Below, one piece after another: positions 47,960-60,426 of a stretch of 64,000 nt of DNA; positions within the stretch are counted from its first letter, which is position 1, and each line of letters starts with the position of its first letter. Both the position numbers and the translations under genes were made by a program. Origin of the DNA: Azospira sp. I13 (GTDB lineage Bacteria; Pseudomonadota; Gammaproteobacteria; Burkholderiales; Rhodocyclaceae); assembly GCF_003112695.1 (NCBI RefSeq), contig NZ_BFBP01000011.1, positions 15,401 to 79,400 on the forward strand, in the 5' to 3' direction. The notes beneath the pieces were generated by a model, which saw only the letters and a program-made list of their open reading frames with translations, did no database searches and had not been told where the DNA came from.

Positions 47960-48262
47960 TCAGGCGCCCAGGCTGGCTAGCAGCCCCAGGTCCACCCGTT
48001 CACGCAACTCCTTACCGGCCTTGAAATGGGGAACGTACTTTTCCGGAACGCTGACTTTTTCCCCTGATTTGGGGTTACGCCCCATTCGCGGCGGACGGTA
48101 GTTCAGCGCAAAGCTGCCGAATCCCCGAATCTCGATACGATCACCCTGGGCCAAAGCCTCGGTCATGGCATCGAGAATTTCCTTGACCGCAAAATCAGCG
48201 TCTTTCGCCACCAGTTGCGGAAACCGCATGGCCAGGCGGACGATCAGCTCGGATTTGGTCAT
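47960..48262 (-). CDS. ihfB: Integration host factor subunit beta
   Basis: A 100-residue HU-family DNA-bending protein, partner of Ihf[31 protein letters not shown] and the DNA-arm [40 protein letters not shown] are diagnostic of IhfB. Start at 48262; the in-frame ATG at 48340 lies directly after rpsA and is not family-like. Follows rpsA by 78 bases, as usual in proteobacteria. Confidence 0.97.
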   Translation of the reverse strand: MTKSELIVRLAMRFPQLVAKDADFAVKEILDAMTEALAQGDRIEIRGFGSFALNYRPPRMGRNPKSGEKVSVPEKYVPHFKAGKELRERVDLGLLASLGA

Positions 48263-48340
48263 GCTTAAAGCCTTAAAAGCCCTTCGGAAACACAACACCT
48301 TCCGCCGGAAGGAGTCTCCCGGCGGAAGGAAACCAGGCAA

Positions 48341-50050
48341 TTAGCCCTGGTTGGAGCCGTTCAGCTTGGCCTTCAGCAGGGCACCCAGGTTGGTGGTGCC
48401 GGAGCTGGCGGAGCTTTCGGAAGCGAACTTCTGCATGGCTTCGTGCTGCTCGGCCTGGTCCTTGGCCTTGATGGACAGGTTCACGTTGCGGGACTTGCGA
48501 TCCACATTGATGATCATGGCTTCGAGTTCGTCGCCGACCTTGACCAGTTGGGACAGGTCTTCCACACGATCGCGGGAGAACTCGGAAGCGCGCAGGTAAC
48601 CTTCAACGTCACCTTCCAGTTGCAGCACGGCACCCTTGGCATCAACGGTCTTGACCACGGCACGGACGATGGTGTTCTTCTCGTGGGTGGCAATGTAGTT
48701 GGTGTAGGGGTCGCCTTCGAGCTGCTTGATACCCAGGGAGATGCGCTCCTTGTCGGTATCGATGGCCAGCACCACGGCCTGCACTTCGTCGCCCTTCTTG
48801 AAGTTGCGGATGGCTTCTTCGCCGGTGGCGCTCCAGGACAGATCGGAGAGGTGCACCAGGCCGTCGATGTTGCCGGGCAGGCCGATGAACACGCCGAAAT
48901 CGGTGATGGACTTGATCTGGCCGGAAACCTTGTCGCCCTTCTTGTGGTTCTGAGCGAACTCTTCCCAGGGGTTGGCCATGCACTGCTTCATGCCCAGGGA
49001 GATACGACGACGGTCTTCGTCGATTTCCAGGATCATGACTTCCACTTCGTCGCCCAGCTGGACAACCTTGGTGGGGTGCACGTTCTTGTTGGTCCAGTCC
49101 ATTTCGGAGACGTGAACCAAGCCTTCGATACCCTGTTCAATTTCAACGAAAGCACCGTAGTCAGTCAGGTTGGTGACCTTGCCGAACAGACGGGTACCGG
49201 AGGGGTAACGACGGGAGATGCCCACCCACGGATCTTCGCCCAGCTGCTTCAGGCCCAGGGACACGCGGTTCTTTTCGGTGTCGAACTTGAGTACCTTGGC
49301 GGTGACTTCGTCGCCCACGGCCAGCACTTCGCTGGGGTGACGCACACGACGCCAGGCCAGGTCGGTGATGTGCAGCAGACCATCGATGCCGCCCAGGTCC
49401 ACGAAGGCGCCGTAGTCGGTGATGTTCTTGACGATACCCTTGACGGTAGCGCCTTCCTGCAGGGTGGACAGCAGCTTCTCGCGCTCTTCGCCCATGGTTT
49501 CTTCCAGGACGGCACGGCGGGAAACGACCACGTTGTTACGCTTGCGATCCAGCTTGATGACCTTGAATTCCATGGTCTTGCCTTCGTAAGGAGTGGTGTC
49601 CTTGACGGGGCGAATGTCGACCAGGGAGCCGGGCAGGAAGGAGCGGACGCTGTTGGTCATGACGGTCAGACCGCCCTTGACCTTGCCGGTGATGACGCCG
49701 GTCACCAGGGTGCCTTCGTTCAGGGCCTTTTCCAGATCGTTCCAGGCGGCGATGCGCTTGGCCTTGTCACGAGACAGGCGGGTCTCGCCGTAGCCGTCTT
49801 CCAGCTGTTCGATGGCAACCTGCACGAAGTCGCCAATTTTGGCTTCGACTTCGCCAGCGTCGCTCAGGAACTCTTCGACGGGGATGTAGGATTCGGACTT
49901 CAGGCCGGCGTTCACGACGACGAAATTCTGGTCGACGCGCACGACTTCGGCGGTGATCACTTCACCGGAACGCATTTCCTGGCGGGAGAGGCTCTCCTCG
50001 AACAGGGCGGCAAAGGATTCTTGGGAAATGGGGGAAGCAGCAGTAGTCAT
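48341..50050 (-). CDS. rpsA: 30S ribosomal protein S1
   Basis: A 569-residue mRNA-binding ribosomal protein with six S1 (OB-fold) repeats, e.g. [115 protein letters not shown]. Slightly longer than E. coli S1 (557). The leader between cmk and rpsA is about 200 bases and shows a T-rich run near 50155-50168 but no convincing hairpin terminator. Confidence 0.99.
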   Translation of the reverse strand: MTTAASPISQESFAALFEESLSRQEMRSGEVITAEVVRVDQNFVVVNAGLKSESYIPVEEFLSDAGEVEAKIGDFVQVAIEQLEDGYGETRLSRDKAKRIAAWNDLEKALNEGTLVTGVITGKVKGGLTVMTNSVRSFLPGSLVDIRPVKDTTPYEGKTMEFKVIKLDRKRNNVVVSRRAVLEETMGEEREKLLSTLQEGATVKGIVKNITDYGAFVDLGGIDGLLHITDLAWRRVRHPSEVLAVGDEVTAKVLKFDTEKNRVSLGLKQLGEDPWVGISRRYPSGTRLFGKVTNLTDYGAFVEIEQGIEGLVHVSEMDWTNKNVHPTKVVQLGDEVEVMILEIDEDRRRISLGMKQCMANPWEEFAQNHKKGDKVSGQIKSITDFGVFIGLPGNIDGLVHLSDLSWSATGEEAIRNFKKGDEVQAVVLAIDTDKERISLGIKQLEGDPYTNYIATHEKNTIVRAVVKTVDAKGAVLQLEGDVEGYLRASEFSRDRVEDLSQLVKVGDELEAMIINVDRKSRNVNLSIKAKDQAEQHEAMQKFASESSASSGTTNLGALLKAKLNGSNQG

Positions 50051-50253
50051 GGAAAAGGTACCCTAACCGCCTGTGCTAGCTGGCGGGAAAAGGTTGAACA
50101 CCGCCACCGCTCCGGCCTTCCCTTTCGCTGGCACTCCCGGAGGAATGCCATAAAAACGAAAGAAAAAAAGGGCCCGCTTCTTCCAGGAGTCCGAACGTGA
50201 AAGGGAGTTTCCGGTCAGGCTGACGAGGCAGAGGCGTGGAGCGGCGACACCAG

Positions 50254-52188
50254 TCAGGACGCCGAACCGTACCAGTCGAGGACCTGGTCGACCGCCTGGT
50301 CGATGGTCAGCCCCGAGGTATCCAGCAGGACGGCATCCGCATTTTGCTGCAAGGGCGCCACGCTCCGTTCGCTATCGCGGCGGTCGCGCTCACGCAAATC
50401 CAGCAAAATGGCCTGCATGTTAGCAGGGAAGCCTTTTTCGATCAACTGCTTATAGCGCCTTTCCGCCCGCACCTCAGCACTGGCGGTAAGAAAGACCTTT
50501 AGCCGGGAATCGGGAAAGATCACCGAGCCAATATCCCGGCCATCCCCCACTAGGCCGGCGCCGCAGCGAAAGACCCGCTGGCGGAACAGCAGGGCGGCAC
50601 GGACAGCCGGCAGCGCCGCCACCTTGGAGGCCCCCTGGGACATCTCCTCGGTGCGGATGGCAGACTCCACTTCCTCTCCGTCAAGGCGGATGGAACCTTC
50701 GCTGAATACCACATTCAACCCGGCCGCCAGTTCCGCCACACGGTCTTCATTCTCCCAGGCCACGCCGGCCCGGCGGGCCGCCAGGGCAGTCAATCGGTAG
50801 AGGGCACCAGAATCCAGATAGCCAAAGCCCAGAGCCGCCGCCACCCGGGCCGCCACTGTCCCCTTGCCAGAAGCGGAGGGGCCATCGATAGCAATTACCG
50901 GAACGCTGTAGGTCACCGTCGCCAGGCGCTCGAAGTAATCGGGGAAGGTCTTGGCCACGCATTTGGGATCATTGATGCGCAAGGGCGTGGCAAAAGCGGC
51001 CAGGGAAAAGCACATGGCCATGCGGTGGTCGTCATAAGTGTCGATGGCCGCAGGCGTCAGCGCAGGCACCGGTGTCACCTTGAGATAATCGGCCCCCTCC
51101 TCCACCACCGCACCAAGCTTCTGCAGTTCTTTGGCCATGGCAGCGATGCGGTCTGTCTCCTTAACCCGCCAGCTGGCAATATTGCGCAGCACCGTAGTGC
51201 CTTCGGCAAAGAGAGCGGCGGTGGCCAGGGTCATGGCCGCATCGGGAATGTGGTTGCAGTCCAGATCAATGGCGCAAAGCTTGCCGGAAGCGGGGCCCCG
51301 GGATTCTATCCAGTTGGGCCCCATTTCAATTTGAGCGCCCATCAACGCCAGGGCGTCGGCAAAGCGCACGTCGCCCTGGATGGAATCCTTACCCACCCCC
51401 TCAACCCGCAGCGGGCCACCACCGATGGCCCCCAGTGCGAGAAAGTAGGAGGCGGAAGAGGCATCCCCTTCCACATAGACGGTTTCCGGAGAAACATAGC
51501 GGGCACCGGCCGGCACCACGAAGGCTTGCCAGCCCTCCCGCTTCACCTCAACACCGAAGCGGGCCATGGTGGCCAGGGTGATTTCGATATAGGGCTTGGA
51601 AATCAGCTCGCCCACCACTTCCACCCGGGTTTCCACTCCGGTCAGGGGCAGCGCCATGAGCAGTGCAGTAAGGAATTGGCTGGAAACATCACCCCGTACC
51701 GGGATAACACCACCGGGGCGGATCTGGGACGGGAAAATCTCCAGGGGCGGAAAACCTTCGTTACCCAGGTAGCGCACATCGGCGCCCAGTTGGCGCAAGC
51801 CATCCACCAGATCGCCGATCGGCCGCTCATGCATGCGGGCCACGCCCTTCAAGACATAGTGACCACCGGCCAGAGCCAGAGCGGCAGTGAGGGGCCGGAA
51901 CGCGGTGCCGGCGTTGCCGAGAAACAACTCCGCCTCCTTGACCGGAAACGCCCCCCCCACCCCACTCACCCGATAGGCGTTATCCCCCAGGGACAGCACC
52001 CCGACACCCAGCTGCTGCAGGGCTTCCAGCATGCGCTCAGTGTCATCGGAATGAAGCAGATCACGTACTTCGGTGACGCCTTCGGCCAGGGCCGCCAGCA
52101 GCAGGACCCGGTTGGAAATACTCTTCGAACCGGGCAGGCGTACTGTGCCACGAGCAGAAAGAAAGGGGGCGAGGTCGAGGAATTCCAT
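50254..52188 (-). CDS. aroA-cmk: Fused EPSP synthase / cytidylate kinase
   Basis: A 644-residue bifunctional protein. Residues ~1-428 are 3-phosphoshikimate 1-carboxyvinyltransferase: [41 protein letters not shown], and [15 protein letters not shown]. The fusion point is [27 protein letters not shown], where the P-loop of cytidylate kinase (~430-644) begins; [13 protein letters not shown] and [15 protein letters not shown] follow. The reading frame is continuous with no start or stop at the junction. It joins an aromatic amino acid step to CMP/dCMP phosphorylation, reflecting the neighbouring aroA-cmk gene order of related bacteria. tyrA lies 48 bases upstream. Confidence 0.95.
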   Translation of the reverse strand: MEFLDLAPFLSARGTVRLPGSKSISNRVLLLAALAEGVTEVRDLLHSDDTERMLEALQQLGVGVLSLGDNAYRVSGVGGAFPVKEAELFLGNAGTAFRPLTAALALAGGHYVLKGVARMHERPIGDLVDGLRQLGADVRYLGNEGFPPLEIFPSQIRPGGVIPVRGDVSSQFLTALLMALPLTGVETRVEVVGELISKPYIEITLATMARFGVEVKREGWQAFVVPAGARYVSPETVYVEGDASSASYFLALGAIGGGPLRVEGVGKDSIQGDVRFADALALMGAQIEMGPNWIESRGPASGKLCAIDLDCNHIPDAAMTLATAALFAEGTTVLRNIASWRVKETDRIAAMAKELQKLGAVVEEGADYLKVTPVPALTPAAIDTYDDHRMAMCFSLAAFATPLRINDPKCVAKTFPDYFERLATVTYSVPVIAIDGPSASGKGTVAARVAAALGFGYLDSGALYRLTALAARRAGVAWENEDRVAELAAGLNVVFSEGSIRLDGEEVESAIRTEEMSQGASKVAALPAVRAALLFRQRVFRCGAGLVGDGRDIGSVIFPDSRLKVFLTASAEVRAERRYKQLIEKGFPANMQAILLDLRERDRRDSERSVAPLQQNADAVLLDTSGLTIDQAVDQVLDWYGSAS

Positions 52189-52236
52189 GATCAGAACAAT
52201 CTTGAAAGGACGGCGGTGGAGCCCGCCACCCAGGGT

Positions 52237-53109
52237 TTAGTGCTTGCCTTCAGCCCAATCGCGGCGGGCGGTGCGAGCAGTATCGAAGATTTCTTCCAGG
52301 CGGGCGCCGTCACCGCCGGCCAGGGCATTGTGCAGCTCGTCCAGCTGGGCGCGATAGCTGTCCAGCTCCAGCAGCAGGGCATCCTTGTTGGCCAGGCAGA
52401 TATCCCGCCACATTTCCGGATGGCTGGCGGCGATGCGGGTGAAGTCGCGGAAGCCGCTGGCAGCAAAGGTGAAGAACAGGTCCTTGTTCTCCCGCACGGC
52501 CAGGTCGTGCACCAGGGCAAAGGACAGCAGATGGGGCAGATGGGAAACTGCTGCGAAGACCCGGTCATGCTCTGCCGGCGTCAGCTCGAACATCTGGGCA
52601 CCGCACCACTCCCAGGCAGAGCGTACCTTGGCCACATTGAGTACTGAATTTTCCGGCAGGGGCGTCAGCACCACCTTGCGCTCCCGGTAGAGGTCGGCAC
52701 GGGCAGCAGCGGCACCGGAGTTCTCCGCCCCGGCGATGGGATGGGCCGGCACGAACTGACTGATACGCCCGCCGAAGGCGGCACGGGCGGCAGCCACGAC
52801 ATCACCCTTGGTCGAGCCACCATCGGTCACCACCGTATCGGGCCCCAGATAGGGGGCGATGCGGGCCATGATCTCGGGCATCTGCCCGACCGGCGTGGCC
52901 AGCAGCACCAGATCAGCGTCAGGCAGCTCGTGGGCCGGATTGATGCCGGCCCGGTCAATCACCCCCAGATCCAGGGCCTGTTGCAGGGACTTGGGGCTAC
53001 GCCCGAAGCCCACCACCTCATCCACTGCCCCGGCAGCCTTGAGCCCCAGGGCAAAGGAACCACCGATGAGGCCGACGCCGAAGATGACTACCTTGTTAAA
53101 TTCCGCCAT
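52237..53109 (-). CDS. tyrA: Prephenate/arogenate dehydrogenase
   Basis: A 290-residue NAD(P)-dependent enzyme of tyrosine synthesis. KVVIFGVGLIGGSFALGLK is the nucleotide motif, VTDGGSTKGDVV and FVPAHPIAGAENSGA (catalytic His) follow, and HDRVFAAVSHLPHLLSFALV is the dehydrogenase helix. It lacks a fused chorismate mutase (unlike E. coli TyrA). It lies 66 bases after pheA. Related betaproteobacteria often have a hisC-type aminotransferase between these two; it is absent here. Confidence 0.95.
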   Translation of the reverse strand: MAEFNKVVIFGVGLIGGSFALGLKAAGAVDEVVGFGRSPKSLQQALDLGVIDRAGINPAHELPDADLVLLATPVGQMPEIMARIAPYLGPDTVVTDGGSTKGDVVAAARAAFGGRISQFVPAHPIAGAENSGAAAARADLYRERKVVLTPLPENSVLNVAKVRSAWEWCGAQMFELTPAEHDRVFAAVSHLPHLLSFALVHDLAVRENKDLFFTFAASGFRDFTRIAASHPEMWRDICLANKDALLLELDSYRAQLDELHNALAGGDGARLEEIFDTARTARRDWAEGKH

Positions 53110-53175
53110 ATGCCTACCTCGTTGCCTGCCCCGTGAAGTACTGTCGCGACCTACCTGCTCCGCCCCATGACGGGG

Positions 53176-54303
53176 TCAATATACGGCCACAGGGTAGGAG
53201 CCGAGCACCTTGAGGTAGGCAGCACGCTGGCCCAGTTCCTCAAGGGCGGACTTGACCCCGGGGTCTTCCCGATGGCCATCCACATCCACGAAAAAGACGT
53301 ACTCCCAGAGGGTATGGCGGGCGGGGCGGGACTCCAACCGGGTCATGGAAACCCCCGCATCGGCAAAGGGCACCAGCAGGGTGTGCAGGGCCCCGGTGTT
53401 ATTGGGCGTGGACATGATGAGGGAAGTCTTGTCCTTGCCCGGATTGGAAGGGCCGGCATCGTGGCGGCCCAGCACCACAAAACGGGTGGTGTTGTTGGGC
53501 TCATCCTCGATGCTTTCAGCCAGCCGGGGCAGGCTGTAACGCTCTGCCGCTGCCTCGCCGGCAATAGCCGCGGCGCCTTCTTCCTGTGCCGCCATCTGGG
53601 CTGCCTGGGCATTGCTGCCGACAGAGATGCGCGGCACGTTGGGCAGATTGCGGTTCAGCCACTCATGGCACTGAGCCAGGGACTGGGCATGGGAATAAAC
53701 CTTGGTAACACCTTCCAGGGACGGCGCATTGGTCAGCAGATGCTGATGAATGCGCAGCACCACTTCGCCGCAGATTTTCAGGGAGGTGCCAAGGAGCAGG
53801 TCCAGCGTCCGGCCGACGGCCCCTTCGGTGGAATTTTCCACCGGCGCCACACCGTAATGGGCGTGGCTGGCTTCCACTTCGCGGAAGACGTCGTCAATGG
53901 AAGACTGAGGCAACAGCCGGGCAGCATGGCCAAAGTGCTTGGTGGCGGCACTTTCCGAGAAGGTCCCCAGGGGGCCGAGGAAGGCGATGCCCAGGGGCTG
54001 CTCCAGGGACAGGCAGGCTGACATCACCTCACGGAAGAACCAGGTGACACTTTCCCCGGAAAGGGGACCCTGGTTGATGTCCTGGATACGACGCAGAACC
54101 TGGGCTTCCCGCTCGGGACGGTAAATAAAACCGGCCTCACCATGGCGGGCCTTGATCTCACCAACCTGCTGGGCACAGCGGGCGCGACGATTGAGGAGTT
54201 CCAGCAACTGGGCATCGATGCCGTCGATATCCGCACGCACCACGGACAGTTCGGCCAGGAGATCCTGGTTTTGCTGGTTCGGCTTGTTCTGTTGATCGCT
54301 CAT
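53176..54303 (-). CDS. pheA: Chorismate mutase / prephenate dehydratase (P-protein)
   Basis: A 375-residue bifunctional enzyme of phenylalanine synthesis. Chorismate mutase domain ~15-100 (LSVVRADIDGIDAQLLELLNRRARCAQQVGEIK), prephenate dehydratase ~105-285 (IAFLGPLGTFSESAATKHFG, GVAPVENSTEGAVGRTLDLL, NNTTRFVVLGR), and C-terminal ACT with the Phe-binding GALHTLLVPF and LESRP motifs, so feedback inhibition by Phe is expected. Start MSDQQNKP at 54303, 4 bases after serC; the Gln/Asn-rich head is not conserved. Confidence 0.96.
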   Translation of the reverse strand: MSDQQNKPNQQNQDLLAELSVVRADIDGIDAQLLELLNRRARCAQQVGEIKARHGEAGFIYRPEREAQVLRRIQDINQGPLSGESVTWFFREVMSACLSLEQPLGIAFLGPLGTFSESAATKHFGHAARLLPQSSIDDVFREVEASHAHYGVAPVENSTEGAVGRTLDLLLGTSLKICGEVVLRIHQHLLTNAPSLEGVTKVYSHAQSLAQCHEWLNRNLPNVPRISVGSNAQAAQMAAQEEGAAAIAGEAAAERYSLPRLAESIEDEPNNTTRFVVLGRHDAGPSNPGKDKTSLIMSTPNNTGALHTLLVPFADAGVSMTRLESRPARHTLWEYVFFVDVDGHREDPGVKSALEELGQRAAYLKVLGSYPVAVY

Positions 54304-54307
54304 GGCT

Positions 54308-55425
54308 TCAGGCTTTGCGCTTGGCGAAATCTTCCATGTAGGCCACCAGGGCCCTGACCCCATCCAGGGGCATGGCGTTATAGATGGATGCCCGCATGCC
54401 GCCGACGGACTTGTGCCCCTTTAGCGCCAGCAAGCCGGCATCCTTGGCCCCAGCCAGGAAATCTGCATCCAGGGCGGCATCGTGCAGGGTAAAGGGCACA
54501 TTCATTTGGGAACGGCAGGCCACATCCACCGGATTACGGTAAAAACCATTGCTACCGTCGATAGCGGCATACAGCAGGCGCGCCTTCTCGGCATTGATGC
54601 GCCCCATCTCGGCCACACCACCAATGCGCTTCAGCCACTGGAACACCAGCCCGGCCACGTAGATGGCAAAGGTCGGCGGGGTGTTCAGCATGGAATCGTG
54701 CTTGGCCATGACCTGATAGTCCATGACCTCCGGCAGCCCTGCCGCGGCCTTGCCCAGCAGATCCTCCCGAACGATGGCCAGGGTCAGGCCGGAGGGCCCG
54801 ATGTTCTTCTGGGCGCCAGCGTAAATCATGGCGTAACGGGAAACGTCCATGGGGCGGGAAAGGATGTGGGAGGACAGATCCCCTACCACCGGCACACCGG
54901 CCGGCACGCCCGCCAGGAAGGCTGCCTCATCCAGCACCTCGACACCATGGATGGTTTCATTGGTGCAGAGATGTAGATAGGCCGCATCGGCGTTGACCGA
55001 AAAACCGGAAGGTGCCGGCAGCCGAGTGAAACCATCCGCCACGGCCTGCTTGTCTTCAGTATTGGCAATACAGCGAACGGAGGACTCGCCACATACCCGC
55101 TGGGCTTCCTTCAATGCCTTTTTGGACCAAGAGCCGGTAACGATATAGTCAGCTTTGCCGCCATTGAGCAGGTTCAGGGGAACCTGGGCGAACTGCTGGG
55201 TGGCGCCACCCTGGAGGAACAACACTTTGTAGTTGGCCGGAATGCCCATCAGCTCCCGCAGGTCGGCTTCGGCCTGCTGGGCGATGGACATGAATTCCTT
55301 GCCCCGGTGACTCATTTCCATGACGCCACAACCGGCGCCGTGCCAATCCAGCAACTCGTCCTTCACCTGCTCCAGCACTTCGGCGGGCAGGGCCGCCGGG
55401 CCGGCACTGAAATTCCACAAGCGCA

Positions 55426-55426
<1 letters not shown>
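54308..55426 (-). CDS. serC: Phosphoserine aminotransferase
   Basis: A 372-residue PLP enzyme for serine and pyridoxine synthesis. It opens MRLWNFSAGPAALPAEVLEQVKDELLDW, has LLFLQGGATQQFAQVPLNLL-like (VLFLQGGATQQFAQVPLNLL), the region YADYIVTGSWSKKALKEA, and the PLP lysine segment AMIYAGAQKNIGPSGLTLAIV. Length normal. The ATG shares a base with the gyrA TAA stop. Confidence 0.97.
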
Positions 55427-58050
<2,624 letters not shown>

Positions 58051-58199
58051 AGGTCTCGGGCGGCCGCCGGGGCGGCACTGGGAGGGTATCCGGTGGAAAT
58101 AAAGGGTGGGATTCTAGCACGCCGGCCACCCGCCCGGCAGGCGCGGCCCCGCCCGGCGGAATATTCTGAAGGAATAGGGAAAGCCCTGGCCGACAGCGG

Positions 58200-58228
58200 T
58201 TGTATGCGCTGCCAATCTTTGGTTAAAT
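58200..58228 (+). promoter_or_regulatory. Candidate promoter of the first OmpA-like gene
   Basis: TTGTAT (58200-58205), a 17-base spacer and TTAAAT (58223-58228), 90 bases before the TTG start. Confidence 0.4.
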
Positions 58229-58232
58229 CGCC

Positions 58233-58255
58233 CATACATTGCCGTATGTGCAATG
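58233..58255. promoter_or_regulatory. Two nested palindromes in the OmpA leader
   Basis: CATAC (58233-58237) with GTATG (58244-58248), interlocked with CATTGC (58237-58242) and GCAATG (58250-58255). The two stems are mutually exclusive in RNA, and together they sit just downstream of the candidate -10. Could be an operator or a switching leader structure. Confidence 0.35.
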
Positions 58256-58317
58256 CCCGGCACAAAAGGCCAGACAAGGCCGCCACCCAAAGCAAACCCC
58301 ACGAGGAGGGACAAATC

Positions 58318-58965
58318 TTGAAAAAACACCAACTCATCGCTGCCATTGCCGCCCTGGGCGCCATCGCTGGCGCCACCCAGACCCTGGCCCAAACCCCTAC
58401 CGCCGCCTATCTCACGGATACGCGCAACGTCGTTGCCAAGAGCGGCTTCGGCCTCTGCTGGCGCACCAGTTCATGGACGCCGGCCGCCGCCATAGCCGAA
58501 TGCGATGGCGACCTGGTCAAGGCAGCCCCGGCCGCCGCCGCAGCGCCCGCTGCTGCTGCTGCCGCGCCGAAGAAGTGCGACTTCACCACCACCCTGCAGA
58601 GTGACGAGCTTTTCGCCTTCAACAAGGCCACCCTGACAGCCGCTGCCCGCAAGCGCCTCGACAGCGACGTGGTAGGCAAGCTGGCCTCTTGTGCCTCGGT
58701 ATCCATGGTCATGATTACCGGCCACACCGACCGCCTGGGCAGCCAGGAATACAACCAGAAGCTCTCCGAAAAGCGCGCTGACGCAGTCAAGGCCCACCTG
58801 CTCAAACAGGGCGTTCCGGCTGACACGGTGGACACCATGGGCGCCGGCAAGACGCAGCCGGCCCAGGGCGTCAAATGCGATGACAGCCAGCCCCGCCAGA
58901 AACTCATTACCTGCCTGGCGCCCAACCGCCGGGTGGTGATTGAAGTCAAGGGCACCGCCAAGTAA
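58318..58965 (+). CDS. OmpA-family outer-membrane/peptidoglycan-binding protein (copy 1)
   Basis: A 215-residue exported protein. The start is TTG at 58318, with GGAGGG 8 bases upstream; no ATG can give the signal peptide (KKHQLIAAIAALGAIAGATQTLAQ). The N-terminal module AYLTDTRNVVAKSGFGLCWRTSSWTPAAAIAECD is shared with copy 2. A poly-Ala/Pro linker leads to the OmpA C-terminal domain (~100-213: ITGHTDRLGSQEYNQKLSEKRADAVKAHL), which binds diaminopimelate of peptidoglycan. No beta-barrel is present, so it is a periplasmic or lipid-free cell-wall linker. Its own terminator follows. Confidence 0.88.
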   Translation: MKKHQLIAAIAALGAIAGATQTLAQTPTAAYLTDTRNVVAKSGFGLCWRTSSWTPAAAIAECDGDLVKAAPAAAAAPAAAAAAPKKCDFTTTLQSDELFAFNKATLTAAARKRLDSDVVGKLASCASVSMVMITGHTDRLGSQEYNQKLSEKRADAVKAHLLKQGVPADTVDTMGAGKTQPAQGVKCDDSQPRQKLITCLAPNRRVVIEVKGTAK

Positions 58966-58979
58966 CTCTTCCCATCTTC

Positions 58980-59010
58980 AGCCCCGCCATCCTGGCGGGG
59001 CTTTTTATTT
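58980..59010 (+). terminator. Terminator after OmpA copy 1
   Basis: GCCCCGCC (58981-58988) pairs with GGCGGGGC (58994-59001), followed by TTTTTATTTT. It ends only 4 bases before the deaminase start codon. Confidence 0.88.
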
Positions 59011-59013
59011 TCG

Positions 59014-60345
59014 ATGACATTTTCCACCCCACCCCGCCCCGTCGACCTGCTTATCGAAGCACGCTGGATCATTCCGGTCGAGCCCGCCGGCATCACCCTT
59101 GAAAACCACGCGGTAGCCATCACCGATGGCAAGATTGTTGCCGTCCTGCCCCAGAGCGCCGCCCGTGAGGAACTGTCTCCAGCGAAGACCGTTCAACTGG
59201 GAGAGCAACTTCTTATCCCCGGTCTCGTCAATCTACACACCCATGCCGCCATGACGTTACTGCGCGGTCTGGCCGACGACCAACCGCTCATGACCTGGCT
59301 GCAGGAACATATCTGGCCCGCCGAAAGCCGCTTTGTTTCCCGGGAATTCGTCCGGGACGGCACTCGTCTGGCCGCGGCGGAAATGCTGCGCAGTGGAACC
59401 ACCTGCTTTAGCGACATGTACTTTTTCCCCCGGGAGGCAGCCGAAGCAGCCGTGGAAATGGGCATCCGCAGCGCCCAGGGGCTGGTGGTCCTGGATTTCC
59501 CCAACGCCTATGCCAGCGATGCCGAAGACTATCTGGACAAGGGCCTGACAACCCGGGACGCCCTGCGGGACGAACCCCTGCTGTCCTTCTGCCTCGCGCC
59601 CCACGCCCCCTATACGGTCAGCAACGCCACCTTCGAGCGGGTCCTGACCCTGGCGGAACAACTGGATATTCCGATTCATCTCCATCTTCACGAGACGGAA
59701 GATGAAATCCAGGGCAGCCTGACCCAGTACGGTGTCCGCCCGGTAGCGCGCCTACAAGGGTTGGGGCTCCTCAGCCCCAGCCTTATCGCCGTCCATGCCG
59801 TCCATCTGCTGCCAGACGAAATCCAGATCTTGGCTGCGCACAACTGCTCCATCGCCCACTGCCCGGCCTCCAACCTCAAGCTGGGCAGTGGCATAGCACC
59901 GGTTGCCGCCATGCTGCAGGCTGGAATCAATGTCGGAATCGGCACCGATGGTGCCGCCAGCAACAACCGCCTCGATCTCCTTTCGGAGTTGCGCCTGGCT
60001 TGCCTACTGGCCAAGGGCAGCAGCCGGAATGCACGGGTCATGAGCGCCCATGTCGCGCTACGCATGGCCACGCTCAATGGCGCCCAGGCCCTGGGACTTC
60101 AGGAAAAAATCGGCTCCATCGAAACCGGCAAGGCTGCCGACCTCTGCGCCATCGGCCTACAACACCCTGAACTCGCCCCCTGCTACGACCCTGCATCCCA
60201 CGCCATCCATGCGGCGGGCAGGGAACACGTATCCCACGTCTGGGTTGCAGGCCAATTACGGGTGGAGAATGGCTCCCTGTGCGGAATTGGGAAAAATGAT
60301 TTGATCAGGCTGGCGAAAGTATGGCAGAATAAAATTCGAGATTAG
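59014..60345 (+). CDS. TRZ/ATZ-family amidohydrolase (MTA/SAH deaminase-like)
   Basis: A 443-residue metal-dependent deaminase. Metal ligands: LVNLHTHAAMTLLRG (HxH), HLHLHETEDE, and GIGTDGAASNNRLDLL. The beta-sandwich ends enclose the barrel (DLLIEARWIIPVEP at the start, IGSIETGKAADLCAI near the end). The sequence matches S-adenosylhomocysteine / 5'-methylthioadenosine deaminases (MtaD), in keeping with a role in recycling methylation by-products; the methyltransferase UbiG gene is nearby. The ATG at 59014 has no Shine-Dalgarno and abuts a terminator, so translation may be leaderless; no later start preserves the N-terminal strand. Confidence 0.88.
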   Translation: MTFSTPPRPVDLLIEARWIIPVEPAGITLENHAVAITDGKIVAVLPQSAAREELSPAKTVQLGEQLLIPGLVNLHTHAAMTLLRGLADDQPLMTWLQEHIWPAESRFVSREFVRDGTRLAAAEMLRSGTTCFSDMYFFPREAAEAAVEMGIRSAQGLVVLDFPNAYASDAEDYLDKGLTTRDALRDEPLLSFCLAPHAPYTVSNATFERVLTLAEQLDIPIHLHLHETEDEIQGSLTQYGVRPVARLQGLGLLSPSLIAVHAVHLLPDEIQILAAHNCSIAHCPASNLKLGSGIAPVAAMLQAGINVGIGTDGAASNNRLDLLSELRLACLLAKGSSRNARVMSAHVALRMATLNGAQALGLQEKIGSIETGKAADLCAIGLQHPELAPCYDPASHAIHAAGREHVSHVWVAGQLRVENGSLCGIGKNDLIRLAKVWQNKIRD

Positions 60346-60426
60346 TCTCGGGCCAAGCCCATGGAAAAATAAGGGTTGCGCCGTTGCTGATTCAGCTGCC
60401 TTTCACGAACACGAGGTAAATGAGAG

